Below are positions 26,448 through 34,121 of a stretch of DNA of 42,082 bases, in pieces. A program made the position numbers and the translations under genes. The notes under the pieces are model-generated. The model was not told where the DNA came from, did no database searches, and saw only the letters and a program-made list of their open reading frames with translations. Origin of the DNA: Candidatus Methylomirabilis lanthanidiphila (GTDB lineage Bacteria; Methylomirabilota; Methylomirabilia; Methylomirabilales; Methylomirabilaceae); contig CABIKM010000036.1 in NCBI GenBank assembly GCA_902196205.1, forward strand, positions 1 through 42,082, written 5' to 3'. Positions within the stretch are counted from its first letter, which is position 1; each line of letters opens with the position of its first letter.

Positions 26448-26694
26448 GCATTCCAATATCTATTCATGGGTCACCATATCCGCCAGGTGCGTTGGAGTGG
26501 CTTCATGATCGGTGACCGTGTTCAACTGAAGTAATACCGCATGTGCCGCTGGCGCGCCCATGGGCATGAAAGTCCGGACCTCGCATCTCCCCTCGCATCT
26601 CCCCTCTCCCCGCCGGAGGGGGCGAGGAGGTCTTTTTTGTGATGCCCCTCGCCCCTGGGTACGCTCCAGATGCGGAGCGGTATTGTTATTACTT

Positions 26695-26733
26695 CCCCTC
26701 GCCCCGTTTGGGGAGAGGGTTGGGGTGAGGGGG
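26695..26733. repeat. G/C-run palindrome (CCCCTCGCCC...GGGGAGAGGG), copy 1
   Basis: CCCCTCGCCCCGTTTGGGGA begins a hairpin-forming repeat that recurs almost unchanged at 39581-39621. A related but looser copy lies near 26590-26650. It is a common type of dispersed intergenic repeat. Confidence 0.7.
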
Positions 26734-26826
26734 CTGTCTGGGCAATGACATCAGTAAGGTGTCCCCGGATTTGCGGATTTGCACCAACGGCGGATGCGGT
26801 ATTGCTTCGGAAGTCTCCCCGCGCGC

Positions 26827-26906
26827 GTCATTGCGAGAGAGCGCAGCGACCGAAGCAATCTCGCAGTGCAAGTACGGTGAGATTGCTTCGCTCCGCTCGC
26901 AATGAC
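26827..26906. repeat. Long imperfect palindrome, CATTGCGAG family, copy 2
   Basis: GTCATTGCGAG (26827-26837) and CTCGCAATGAC (26896-26906) bound nested GAAGCAATCT and AGATTGCTTC arms. It is shorter than copy 1. Together with the neighbouring repeats it fills the 25.86-27.10 kb gap, in which I see no gene. Confidence 0.75.
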
Positions 26907-27134
26907 GAGGCGTTAGGGTGGACCGCCTCACCACCCACTTTCATGCCTATGGACGGCCGCAGGCTCATGGGGTCTTTCGAGCCTGATTTCCGCAAAGACT
27001 GTGGTTCTACGAGGGAACTACAGCGGCGAGCGCGCTGTGTCGAATACGAGAAAGAATGGGAGGAGGTCGGAGAACGGCTATTGGCAACGAAGATATAGCA
27101 TCCCGATCTGCAATTTTTTGACTAGACATACCTC

Positions 27135-27163
27135 TTGATTTCGGTTCGACGATAGCTTATAAT
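27135..27163 (+). promoter_or_regulatory. vapBC promoter
   Basis: TTGATT (27135-27140), a 17-base spacer and a consensus TATAAT (27158-27163) precede vapB. The -10 box overlaps the in-frame ATG at 27162, so that ATG cannot be the start on this transcript. The GTG at 27192 with AAGGAGG is favoured. Confidence 0.75.
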
Positions 27164-27191
27164 GTTGTACGAGATCAAGGAGGTAGGACGA

Positions 27192-27455
27192 GTGGCAGCC
27201 AAACTGACAACCGTGACCCGAAAGGGGCAGATTACGATCCCGGCTGATGTGCGGGAGGCTCTCAACATTCACACGGGCGACCGCGTGGCCGTCAGTGTAG
27301 AAGGTGACCGGATCCAGCTCCAGGTCGTCGGCAGCGTCGTCCTCCGGACCGCTGGGAGCCTTGCCGCGGCAGGCCCCCCGCTCTCGGCAGAAGAACTGCG
27401 CCGTGCCGCTGAGGATGCCATCGCCGCCGATGCCATCGAACGGCACCGGTTGTGA
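27192..27455 (+). CDS. vapB: VapB-type antitoxin, AbrB/MazE-like DNA-binding
   Basis: The protein has 87 aa from a GTG with AAGGAGG upstream. The swapped-hairpin AbrB fold is clear: KLTTVTRKGQITIPADVREA then LNIHTGDRVAVSVEGDRIQL. The remaining part, rich in Ala and Glu (LSAEELRRAAEDAIAADAIE), should wrap around the toxin. It would bind its own promoter at 27135-27163. The stop overlaps the toxin GTG, a sign of translational coupling. Confidence 0.9.
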   Translation: MAAKLTTVTRKGQITIPADVREALNIHTGDRVAVSVEGDRIQLQVVGSVVLRTAGSLAAAGPPLSAEELRRAAEDAIAADAIERHRL

Positions 27456-27859
27456 CCGCGCCATTTCTGGACACCAATATCCTGCTTCACCACCTGCTCG
27501 GAGATCATCCGGACCAGTCGCCACGCGCCACCGCCTGGCTGCGCGACCTTGAAACAGCAGAACAGACCGCCCACACCGCCGATACCGTCATCTTTGAGGC
27601 GGTGTTCACACTGGAGCGTCACTATCACCGCTCCAAGGTCGAGATCCGCGACGCGCTTCTCCCGCTTATCGAACTTCCAGGCCTCCTGCTCCCCGGCAAG
27701 CGGCGATGGCGCACCGCTCTCGACCTTTACGTTGACCTCAACCTTCCGCTTGCCGACGCCTACCACGCCGTCCTGATGACGCACCTCAACACGACCGACA
27801 TCGTAAGCTTCGACCACCACTTCGACAGAATACCCGGCATCGTCAGGTGCGAGCCATGA
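27452..27859 (+). CDS. vapC: VapC-type PIN-domain toxin
   Basis: The protein has 135 aa and starts at a GTG inside the end of vapB (a 4-bp overlap). PIN motifs are complete: FLDTNILLHHLLGDHPDQSP with the first Asp, TVIFEAVFTLERHY with the Glu, LADAYHAVLM with the third acidic residue, and IVSFDHHFDRIPGI with the last. It should be a Mg-dependent ribonuclease held in check by VapB. It appears intact, unlike the vapC remnant at 15925. Confidence 0.92.
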   Translation: MTAPFLDTNILLHHLLGDHPDQSPRATAWLRDLETAEQTAHTADTVIFEAVFTLERHYHRSKVEIRDALLPLIELPGLLLPGKRRWRTALDLYVDLNLPLADAYHAVLMTHLNTTDIVSFDHHFDRIPGIVRCEP

Positions 27860-27965
27860 AGACGCTACCGAAACACGCAGCCCACGAATATCGGCTACAC
27901 ACAATCTGCTCCAGAGCTCATCACCGAACTGATTAACATCACGAATCTGGGCTACCGCAACCTCC

Positions 27966-28292
27966 TCACGGTGTGATCGCGACACCATGTATCAGGACGT
28001 ACGCGGCGAGACTGGCGGATTCAGGTTGGCGCAGCGAGCGCACGGACAAGAAATGGAGTGCGATATCATCGCCTGCCTTCTCTTGTACCAGGGCTGCGGT
28101 GTGCGCGCGGGTCGCAAGGTCCCACGATTCGAGGTCCTCCAGAAAGACCGCAAGATCGATGTCGCGACCCTCATCGGCGCCTCCTTCCACCCACGCACCA
28201 AACAGGTAGGCCGCCGCGACAGGTGTATAGCGGGACAGCAACTCCACTGCGTACTGGCACCGGTGTTCGATCACAGCATCGATAGCAGCCAT
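27966..28292 (-). CDS. MNT-type nucleotidyltransferase-domain protein (orphan antitoxin-like)
   Basis: The protein has 108 aa with a very strong GGAGGAGGT site. The polymerase-beta-like motif is AAYLFGAWVEGGADEGRDID followed by LAVFLED. The usual GSxxxG serine is alanine here, while the DID pair is kept. MNT proteins act as antitoxins of HEPN toxins, in some systems by adding AMP to the toxin. No HEPN gene is found on either side, so this copy is an orphan. The Ser-to-Ala change may reduce activity. Confidence 0.78.
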   Translation of the reverse strand: MAAIDAVIEHRCQYAVELLSRYTPVAAAYLFGAWVEGGADEGRDIDLAVFLEDLESWDLATRAHTAALVQEKAGDDIALHFLSVRSLRQPESASLAAYVLIHGVAITP

Positions 28293-28362
28293 CGCACTAC
28301 CTCCTCCGTGTTCATATTAAGGAGAGCACTCAATGGATTACACTCTTGCACAATATCTCAAG

Positions 28363-28390
28363 CACCCTCCCCCTTTGCGAAAGGGGGGTG
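28363..28390. terminator. Strong GC-rich hairpin between hisC and the MNT gene
   Basis: CACCCTCCCCCTTT and AAAGGGGGGTG face each other across GCG. The hairpin lies 66 bases after the hisC stop and could end that transcript, although no clear T-run follows on either strand. It also resembles a dispersed palindromic repeat. Confidence 0.45.
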
Positions 28391-28455
28391 TAAGCTATTT
28401 TATGCTCTGAGTAATAACACGTGCAGCGCCCTGGAGTAGGCTAAACGTGGCGAGT

Positions 28456-29577
28456 TCAGCGGGTCGAGAGGACCTCGCGGAGGAGGGCGATGAATCGCTC
28501 GTTGTCACGGGGGGCGCCGATGGTGATTCTCAGGGATGTCGGAAGACCATATCGGGTTAGAGGGCAGACGGCCACCCGTTTCTCCGCCAAGGCTCGAACT
28601 ACCTGTTCTCCATCCTGTTCGACATCGACAAGGATGAAGTTCGCTGCCGTCGGCACATAACGCAATCCGAGCGCCTCAAATGCCTGGTACAGATACTGCT
28701 TGCCGGCCTCATTGAGGCGCTTCGAGCCGGCGAGGTGCGTGTCATCGTCAAGGGCGGCTAACGCGGCGGCACCGGCCAGGAGATTCACGTTGAACGGCTG
28801 CCTCGCCTTATCGAGGAGCGCAATACACTCGGGCGGGGCGATCGCGTAGCCGATCCGTAGCCCGGATAACCCGTAGATCTTCGAGAAGCTCCGTAATGCA
28901 ATGACAGGGCGGCCCTCCTTGACGTAGCGCACGGTGCCGGGCTGCAACTCATCGGGGAGGTACTCACGGTATGCCTCGTCGATAAGGATGATGATCCCTG
29001 CAGGGAGCGCCTCGACAAAGGCGGTGATGTCGTGAGGCGGGACGCAGCTTCCTGTCGGATTGTTCGGGTTACCGATGAAGACCATCCTGGTCCGCGGCGT
29101 GATCCGTTCAGTCATCGCCTTGAGGTCATGGCAAAATGCGTGCAATGGGACTGAGACTCGTTGACTGCCCGCGGCATGGACGACCCGGCCGTAAAAGGCG
29201 AAGGCAGGATCGCCCATAATCGCCTCTGTGCCTGGACTGAGGAAACACCTGGCACACAGATCGATCAGCTCACTACTGCCGTTCCCCAGCGCGATATGCG
29301 CCGGAGAGAGCCCGAGCCGCTCGGCCAACCGCCCCTTGAGACTCTGTCCCTGACAATCCGGATACCGGTTGATGCCGTGTAGCAGATCCTGTATCGCCTT
29401 CACGGCGAGCGGCGATGGTCCCAGGGGATTTTCGTTGTAGTCGAGCTTGACCCAATCCCCACGCACCGGCCCCCTGCCACCTTCCGCAAAGGGCCTGCCA
29501 TGGCGGTACGAGGGTAGTCCCTTCAGGTATGGGGAAACCGCATCTTCAAAGCTGGAGGCCATGAGCCGGAACGACAC
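28456..29577 (-). CDS. hisC: Histidinol-phosphate aminotransferase
   Basis: The protein has 373 aa. It is a PLP-dependent class I/II aminotransferase that converts imidazole acetol phosphate to histidinol phosphate in histidine synthesis. Visible marks are KLDYNENPLGPSPLAVKAIQ, INRYPDCQG, LGNGSSELIDL, FIGNPNNPTGS, IIDEAYREYL-type IDEAYREYLPDE and the PLP lysine in SFSKIYGLSGLRIGYA. The GTG at 29577 shares its first base with the stop of the LuxR gene (TAGTG). The alternative ATG is at 29562. Other family members act on aromatic or phosphonate substrates, and no other his genes are in view, so the exact role rests on family similarity. Confidence 0.88.
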   Translation of the reverse strand: MSFRLMASSFEDAVSPYLKGLPSYRHGRPFAEGGRGPVRGDWVKLDYNENPLGPSPLAVKAIQDLLHGINRYPDCQGQSLKGRLAERLGLSPAHIALGNGSSELIDLCARCFLSPGTEAIMGDPAFAFYGRVVHAAGSQRVSVPLHAFCHDLKAMTERITPRTRMVFIGNPNNPTGSCVPPHDITAFVEALPAGIIILIDEAYREYLPDELQPGTVRYVKEGRPVIALRSFSKIYGLSGLRIGYAIAPPECIALLDKARQPFNVNLLAGAAALAALDDDTHLAGSKRLNEAGKQYLYQAFEALGLRYVPTAANFILVDVEQDGEQVVRALAEKRVAVCPLTRYGLPTSLRITIGAPRDNERFIALLREVLSTR

Positions 29578-30272
29578 TAGAAATGCTTGTAACGGTAGGC
29601 GAGCGCCACGGCCTCGACTTTGGCGTGAAGGCCAAGTTTGCTGAGGATCTTCTGGGTATGGTTGCGGGCGGTGGTCGTGCTGATTTGAAGCGCTTTCGCA
29701 ATCCCCTTGGCGCTCTCGCCGCGGGCGATGAACCGGAGGACCTCCTGCTCCCGGGGCGTTAATACCTTTAAGGGGGAAGCGCCCTCCGGAGGGTTCATCC
29801 CGCTGCTATCCAGGAGGACTCCTTCACTACCCAGCAGCGACTGGACCTTGCCGAGCAGGACCTCGGTCTCCACCTGTCGAGTGACGTCGTGAAAGATGTG
29901 CACCATCGTGAAGAGGCTCGGCGCGCCACCGGGGACAACGATGGTACTGACGTGGAGCCAGAGGGGGCGCCCCGCCTTAGTGTGGGTCATGATCTCACGT
30001 CCCTCGACCGGCTCCTCTTTCCTGGCCGAGGTGATCGGGGAGCAGTTCTCTCCGCACAGTCGGCACCCTGTTCGGCTTTTTACGGCCCAGACCTCAGCAC
30101 AGGGCCGCCCCATGACCTCAGCAGCCGTGAACCCGACGAGACGCTCAGCCGCCCTATTCCACAGGATGATGATGTGGTCCTGATCGACGCCGAGGACCCC
30201 GTCGGCAGTATTTGAAAAGATCTCCGCGAGCGAACTTGTCATCGGGTGCACTGTATCCATCGAATGTACCAT
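29577..30272 (-). CDS. PAS-domain LuxR-family transcription regulator
   Basis: The protein has 231 aa. The PAS domain spans about residues 12-130 with NTADGVLGVDQDHIIILWNR, AAERLVGFTAAEVMGRP, and a PAC-like tail VHIFHDVTRQVE. An insertion GCRLCGENC (about 69-77) places three cysteines within nine residues, suggesting a metal or Fe-S redox sensor. The C-terminal LuxR helix-turn-helix is LTPREQEVLRFIARGESAKG followed by IAKALQISTTTARNHTQKIL. There is no receiver or kinase domain. It overlaps hisC by one base, so the two are probably expressed together. The target genes are unknown. Confidence 0.88.
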   Translation of the reverse strand: MVHSMDTVHPMTSSLAEIFSNTADGVLGVDQDHIIILWNRAAERLVGFTAAEVMGRPCAEVWAVKSRTGCRLCGENCSPITSARKEEPVEGREIMTHTKAGRPLWLHVSTIVVPGGAPSLFTMVHIFHDVTRQVETEVLLGKVQSLLGSEGVLLDSSGMNPPEGASPLKVLTPREQEVLRFIARGESAKGIAKALQISTTTARNHTQKILSKLGLHAKVEAVALAYRYKHF

Positions 30273-30370
30273 ATGGCGTACAGATATTGAATCGGTGAAA
30301 CATATGTTACAAAACGATACAAGAAGTCGTCGAAGAAATCAAGAGCGTCGTTGGACCCTTGCGTTGATCA

Positions 30371-30733
30371 CTATTTAAGTAATGTCGGTTCCTCGTCAGC
30401 TTCCTGGTCACTTTTTGCAGGTTTCTGACGCGCCTGATCAACTCGGAGATTAGAGATATCCATCGCCGAATGCTCCGCCGTCTCCTCCTTCGAGGGGCCA
30501 AGTGGCGTCAATCGCTCAAAATCCAACGAAATACGATTCGCCTCCCGCTCATGGGCATTCTCGACGGCCTGTTGAACCCCACGTTTGGTAATTCTCCCGA
30601 GAAGCAGGCCGAGCAGAAACGCGACGAGGATGATCCCGGCGAACTGCAGCGCCGGCACCGAAACTGACGAAGCGATCAGGAAGTCGACGAAGGCGGAAAC
30701 CAGATCAAACCCGTTTTCAATGATCGCCCACAT
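30371..30733 (-). CDS. Small membrane protein of unknown function
   Basis: The protein has 120 aa. An amphipathic start is followed by one strong membrane segment (FAGIILVAFLLGLLLGRI, about 31-48), then a hydrophilic, Glu/Lys-rich tail with EREANRISLDFERLTPL. No family is recognised. Codon pattern and the ribosome-friendly context support it as a real gene, but only moderately. Confidence 0.5.
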   Translation of the reverse strand: MWAIIENGFDLVSAFVDFLIASSVSVPALQFAGIILVAFLLGLLLGRITKRGVQQAVENAHEREANRISLDFERLTPLGPSKEETAEHSAMDISNLRVDQARQKPAKSDQEADEEPTLLK

Positions 30734-30805
30734 ATTGCCCTGCGCAAAGATCAGGTAATGGTGATTGCAGCGTTGAGGAGGGCGGCGCTGGGCCGGGCAA
30801 GGCTG

Positions 30806-31132
30806 CTACCTGCTCTTAATCACCAATGCTGACTGCACTTCCCTGACCCCGGAGACCTCCCGAGCCAACGCAACCGCTCGATCGATCTGGGTCTGAGCGC
30901 TGACAAACCCGGAGAGGATGACCCGTCCACGGAACGTTTCCACAGAAATCGCAAACCCGCTGACCATAGGATCACCAAGCAGTCTCGTCTTGACCTTGGC
31001 GGTGATCGCCGTGTCGTCGAGGTACTCCCCGGTGCTCTCGCGGGTCGCCGTGGCGGCACAGGCCTGAAGCAAGGGGAAAGCGATCAGCAGGGTGACAATG
31101 AGCGCTACGCGGGTTCGGCTCATGAAACGCAT
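30806..31132 (-). CDS. BON-domain lipoprotein (OsmY-like)
   Basis: The protein has 108 aa. A lipoprotein signal ends in LLQAC with Cys25. A single BON domain follows: DDTAITAKVKTRLLGDPMVS, then RGRVILSGFVSAQTQIDRAV and VSGVREVQSALVIK. BON domains bind phospholipid, and single-domain lipoproteins are usually envelope-stress or periplasmic maintenance factors. It is encoded singly, divergent from pdxA. Confidence 0.9.
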   Translation of the reverse strand: MRFMSRTRVALIVTLLIAFPLLQACAATATRESTGEYLDDTAITAKVKTRLLGDPMVSGFAISVETFRGRVILSGFVSAQTQIDRAVALAREVSGVREVQSALVIKSR

Positions 31133-31272
31133 CGAGGCCTCCTTCAGTAATCGGTTGCACGCTCTCTCATCAAGACCGTCAAAAGGCTCAGCAACATAGG
31201 GTAACTATACCAGAAAAGCCTGTGGGGAAGAAGCGGTTTGTGCTATGATTCGAGTTGTTTTCAGGAGCAATC

Positions 31273-32307
31273 ATGCCCAGACATACGACGTTTCAGCCAT
31301 TTTTGGGATTGACTATCGGCGATCCGGCGGGGATAGGTCCAGAGATCATGGCCAAGGCCGTCACGCAGGAGGAGGTGCGGGCGGCTTGCCGTCCGCTGAT
31401 CATTGGCGAGGCAGGGATCATGCGGCGGGCTATCAGGCTTTGTCGCCTCGACCTTCACGTTCGATCGATCGCCTCCCCGGCTGAGATGACGGCAGATCCG
31501 GGCTGTCTTGATGTGCTGGATCTGAAGAATATCGACACTGCAGGCTGCCCGTCTGGCGTCCTTGCCCCCCACTGCGGCAGAGCGGCGGTCGAGTATCTCA
31601 ACAAGGCGATCGACCTGACGATCGCACACGAACTGGACGGCGTCGTCACCGGCCCCCTCAACAAAGAAGCAATGGCCCAGGCGGGATTCAAGTACGACGG
31701 CCAGACGGAACTGTTCGCCGAGCGGACCCACACCAAGGATTATGCGATGTTGCTGGTCGTCGGTCGGATGCGGGTTCTTCACGTCTCGACCCACTCCTCG
31801 TTACGAACCGCCTGCGATAAGACGAAACAGGCTAGGGTGTTGACCGTCATTCGCTTGGCTCATCAGGCGCTCTGCGATCTCGGATCACGGCAGAAACGGA
31901 TTGGCGTCGCCGGCCTCAACCCTCACGCCAGCGAAAACGGGCGGTTCGGTCGAGAGGAAATCGAAGAGATCGCGCCGGCGGTCGAGATCGCCAATACTGA
32001 GGGGATCAGGGCAAGCGGTCCCTTCCCTCCCGATACACTCTTCCATCGGCATAAGCTTGGTGAATTCGATGCCCTTGTTGCCATGTACCATGATCAGGGC
32101 CATATCCCGCTTAAACTGATCGGGTTCCACCGTGGGGTGAATGTGACCGTTGGTCTTCCGATCATCCGCACCTCGGTCGATCATGGCACCGCCTTCGACA
32201 TCGCAGGAACAGGCACCGCAAATCCTCGCAGCTTGGTGGAGGCAATCCTGCTGGCTACGAAGTTCGCCCATCGCCGACACAAGGCGACTCGCACGTCCGA
32301 CGCGTAG
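31273..32307 (+). CDS. pdxA: 4-hydroxythreonine-4-phosphate dehydrogenase
   Basis: The protein has 344 aa. ATG at 31273 has CAGGAG upstream; the TTG at 31255 is rejected. PdxA oxidises 4-phospho-hydroxy-threonine in vitamin B6 synthesis using NAD. Signature segments are LGLTIGDPAGIGPEIMAKAV, VTGPLNKEAMAQAGF, GQTELFAERT, HVSTHSSLRTA, the metal-binding MYHDQGHIPLKLIGFHRGVN and TSVDHGTAFDIAGTGTA. The length is normal. Members of the PdxA2 branch act on other sugar-acid phosphates, but no kinase partner is seen next to it. Confidence 0.93.
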   Translation: MPRHTTFQPFLGLTIGDPAGIGPEIMAKAVTQEEVRAACRPLIIGEAGIMRRAIRLCRLDLHVRSIASPAEMTADPGCLDVLDLKNIDTAGCPSGVLAPHCGRAAVEYLNKAIDLTIAHELDGVVTGPLNKEAMAQAGFKYDGQTELFAERTHTKDYAMLLVVGRMRVLHVSTHSSLRTACDKTKQARVLTVIRLAHQALCDLGSRQKRIGVAGLNPHASENGRFGREEIEEIAPAVEIANTEGIRASGPFPPDTLFHRHKLGEFDALVAMYHDQGHIPLKLIGFHRGVNVTVGLPIIRTSVDHGTAFDIAGTGTANPRSLVEAILLATKFAHRRHKATRTSDA

Positions 32308-32357
32308 TTCTCATCATCGCGCCTGCCGCTTGTCCTTGGACGATATCGGATCGTCGG

Positions 32358-32963
32358 TCACCGCACGCCAGGGTGTGTCGGTGGCATGCCAGGGCTCATC
32401 ATCCTCTTCCCTGTGTCGCCCTTTATCGATTCGTGGCCCAATTGATCGAGCTTCTCCCGCTGCTCCGGCGTCAGCACCGCCTTCCCGGCCTCGATGGTCT
32501 TAATTCGAGCGATGCGGAGGTCCGCCTGTAGCATCGCAATCTTCTTCGCCAACGCTTCCACCTTGGCCACATCCACCATGTCCTGCTCCAGCAGGCCGTT
32601 CAGCTCCAACTCCGCCACATCGATTTCCGCAGTCCGCTTAATCGACTCCTTCTGAAAGTCGATCTGCAGCTCCCTAAGGCGACGCCCCTGATCGGCAGTC
32701 AATCCAAGCTGCTCCTTCGACATCAGCATCAGGCTGATTAGCGGCCTCTCGCGGCCCTTCCGAGCATGGAATCCCGGCTCCATCAGCCCCATGCTTCGCA
32801 TCATCTCGTGGATTCCGCGCATCGTTTCCGGAAATATCCGGTATCCCATCATCCCCGGTCCGCCCGCACCCTCCTCCGCCGACACAACTTGTGTCCATAT
32901 CGGCAAAAAGACCGATCCTGCTGCACTCATCAGAAGCAATACGGCTGTCGCAACTGCTCGCAT
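32358..32963 (-). CDS. Spy/CpxP-like periplasmic protein
   Basis: The protein has 201 aa. The ATG at 32963 follows GGAGAAAGTGACC. A signal peptide (AVATAVLLLMSAAGSVF) leads into a Met-rich segment (GPGMMGYRIFPETMRGIHEM). A long helical region with KEQLGLTADQGRRLRELQID, LLEQDMVDVAKVEALAKKIA and LTPEQREKLDQLG is the LTxxQ pattern of Spy/CpxP proteins. Such proteins act as periplasmic chaperones or metal-responsive sensors. The Met and His content (SPGMPPTHPG tail) suggests metal contact (inference). Confidence 0.82.
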   Translation of the reverse strand: MRAVATAVLLLMSAAGSVFLPIWTQVVSAEEGAGGPGMMGYRIFPETMRGIHEMMRSMGLMEPGFHARKGRERPLISLMLMSKEQLGLTADQGRRLRELQIDFQKESIKRTAEIDVAELELNGLLEQDMVDVAKVEALAKKIAMLQADLRIARIKTIEAGKAVLTPEQREKLDQLGHESIKGDTGKRMMSPGMPPTHPGVR

Positions 32964-32980
32964 GGTCACTTTCTCCTTTG

Positions 32981-33013
32981 CCAGTGGTCAGTGGTTAGTG
33001 GATAGTGGTTAGC
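32981..33013. repeat. Short degenerate tandem repeat (AGTGGTTAGTGG units)
   Basis: Units of CAGTGGT, TAGTGGA and TAGTGGT follow one another upstream of the Spy-like gene. The array is too short to infer function. Confidence 0.5.
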
Positions 33014-33084
33014 GTGCCGTGGGAGCAACCCATACTGCTATCCACCTCATCGCAACACTATGACATGCTGCTGCAGGAGAAGGT

Positions 33085-34098
33085 TTAGTCCGAGCGGACA
33101 GGACCGCCGAACGCCTCAGCGGCCTCATGATAGAGGGCCTCGGGACACTCCTGATATCGCGGGGACCAATGAAAGATCACCAGCTCCTTCACATTAGCCT
33201 CGCGGGCAAGCAGTCCGGCCTGTCGCGCCGTCAGGTGGTGCCGCTCGGTCGCGCAATCTCGATCCTGCTCCAGATACATCGCCTCGCAAAACAGGATATC
33301 CGCGTCCTGCGCTAGGGCCACAATCTTCTGCCGATTCTCATCGGAGTACAGTGTGTCCGTAACATAGACCAGCCGCTGTCCCTTCGTGATCGTTACAATC
33401 TGATCCCGCAGATCGCCGAGTCGCCATTCCTGGAATACCTTATCGGTTTCGCCTGTGTTTGGGGCTCGGATCACTGTACCGTCCGGTGCGTCTGAACGGA
33501 CCAACCGTTTCAGGTCGGTGAGCCATGGCCCGGTATCCAGCGCAAGCTGTTTCAGCCGTTCCGGATCGATATTGATTCGCTGCGGTTCGATCAAGGCAAA
33601 AGCAAGGCACGGGATCTTGTGATCCAGATGCACCGCCTCGATTCGGAACAACGGATCATCAACCAGCACACCGGTGAATGGCGAAGACGGCGCCAGATCG
33701 ATTCGCTCGAAGCGAGCCCCGCATGGAAAGCGCGCTACCGCGATCTTCTCCGTGCTCACCTCGTAGACGTCGAATGCGAGGGTGTACCCTTCAACCAGGT
33801 TCCAGATGTAGCCGGAGAGCTTTCCCTCGACATTCGCAATAATGCCGGGAGGCCCGAACAGGCGGATCGTTACGTCTCGACCAAGGATGATCCGCAGGAG
33901 GTGATCGAAGCCGATAAAGTGATCAATGTGGGTGTGAGAGACAAAGATATCGGTGACCTTCAGCAGCTCGGCGGGCGGCTGCGCCGTCAGATCACCGAGG
34001 TCCAGCAGAAGGGCGCGTCGCTCCCACCTGAGCCTCACATAGAGACCGGGATCTCCAAAGGCCCCATTCAGCAATCTTGGTTGAAAGAGATTGGTCAT
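33085..34098 (-). CDS. RNase Z-like metallo-beta-lactamase-fold hydrolase
   Basis: The protein has 337 aa from the ATG at 34098 (GGAG 8 bases upstream; a longer frame begins at 34113). The zinc motif SHTHIDHFIGFDHLLRI lies near residue 55. IEAVHLDHKIPCLAFAL and YVTDTLYSDENRQKIVALAQ with CEAMYLEQD, and a late HHLTARQAGLLAREANVKEL, complete the metal ligands in the order seen in RNase Z. The 3'-tRNA processing role is plausible, but several RNase Z relatives act on other phosphodiesters. The tRNA in this window already encodes CCA. The stop lies ahead of the 33-kb gap; the gene follows the SagB-type gene by 23 bp. Confidence 0.82.
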   Translation of the reverse strand: MTNLFQPRLLNGAFGDPGLYVRLRWERRALLLDLGDLTAQPPAELLKVTDIFVSHTHIDHFIGFDHLLRIILGRDVTIRLFGPPGIIANVEGKLSGYIWNLVEGYTLAFDVYEVSTEKIAVARFPCGARFERIDLAPSSPFTGVLVDDPLFRIEAVHLDHKIPCLAFALIEPQRINIDPERLKQLALDTGPWLTDLKRLVRSDAPDGTVIRAPNTGETDKVFQEWRLGDLRDQIVTITKGQRLVYVTDTLYSDENRQKIVALAQDADILFCEAMYLEQDRDCATERHHLTARQAGLLAREANVKELVIFHWSPRYQECPEALYHEAAEAFGGPVRSD

Positions 34099-34121
34099 TC
34101 TGGCGACTCCCACACCACTTC

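Noticed and set aside
25886-26906. CRISPR array
   Set aside because: The repeats are palindromic, of different families and irregularly spaced, with no cas genes.
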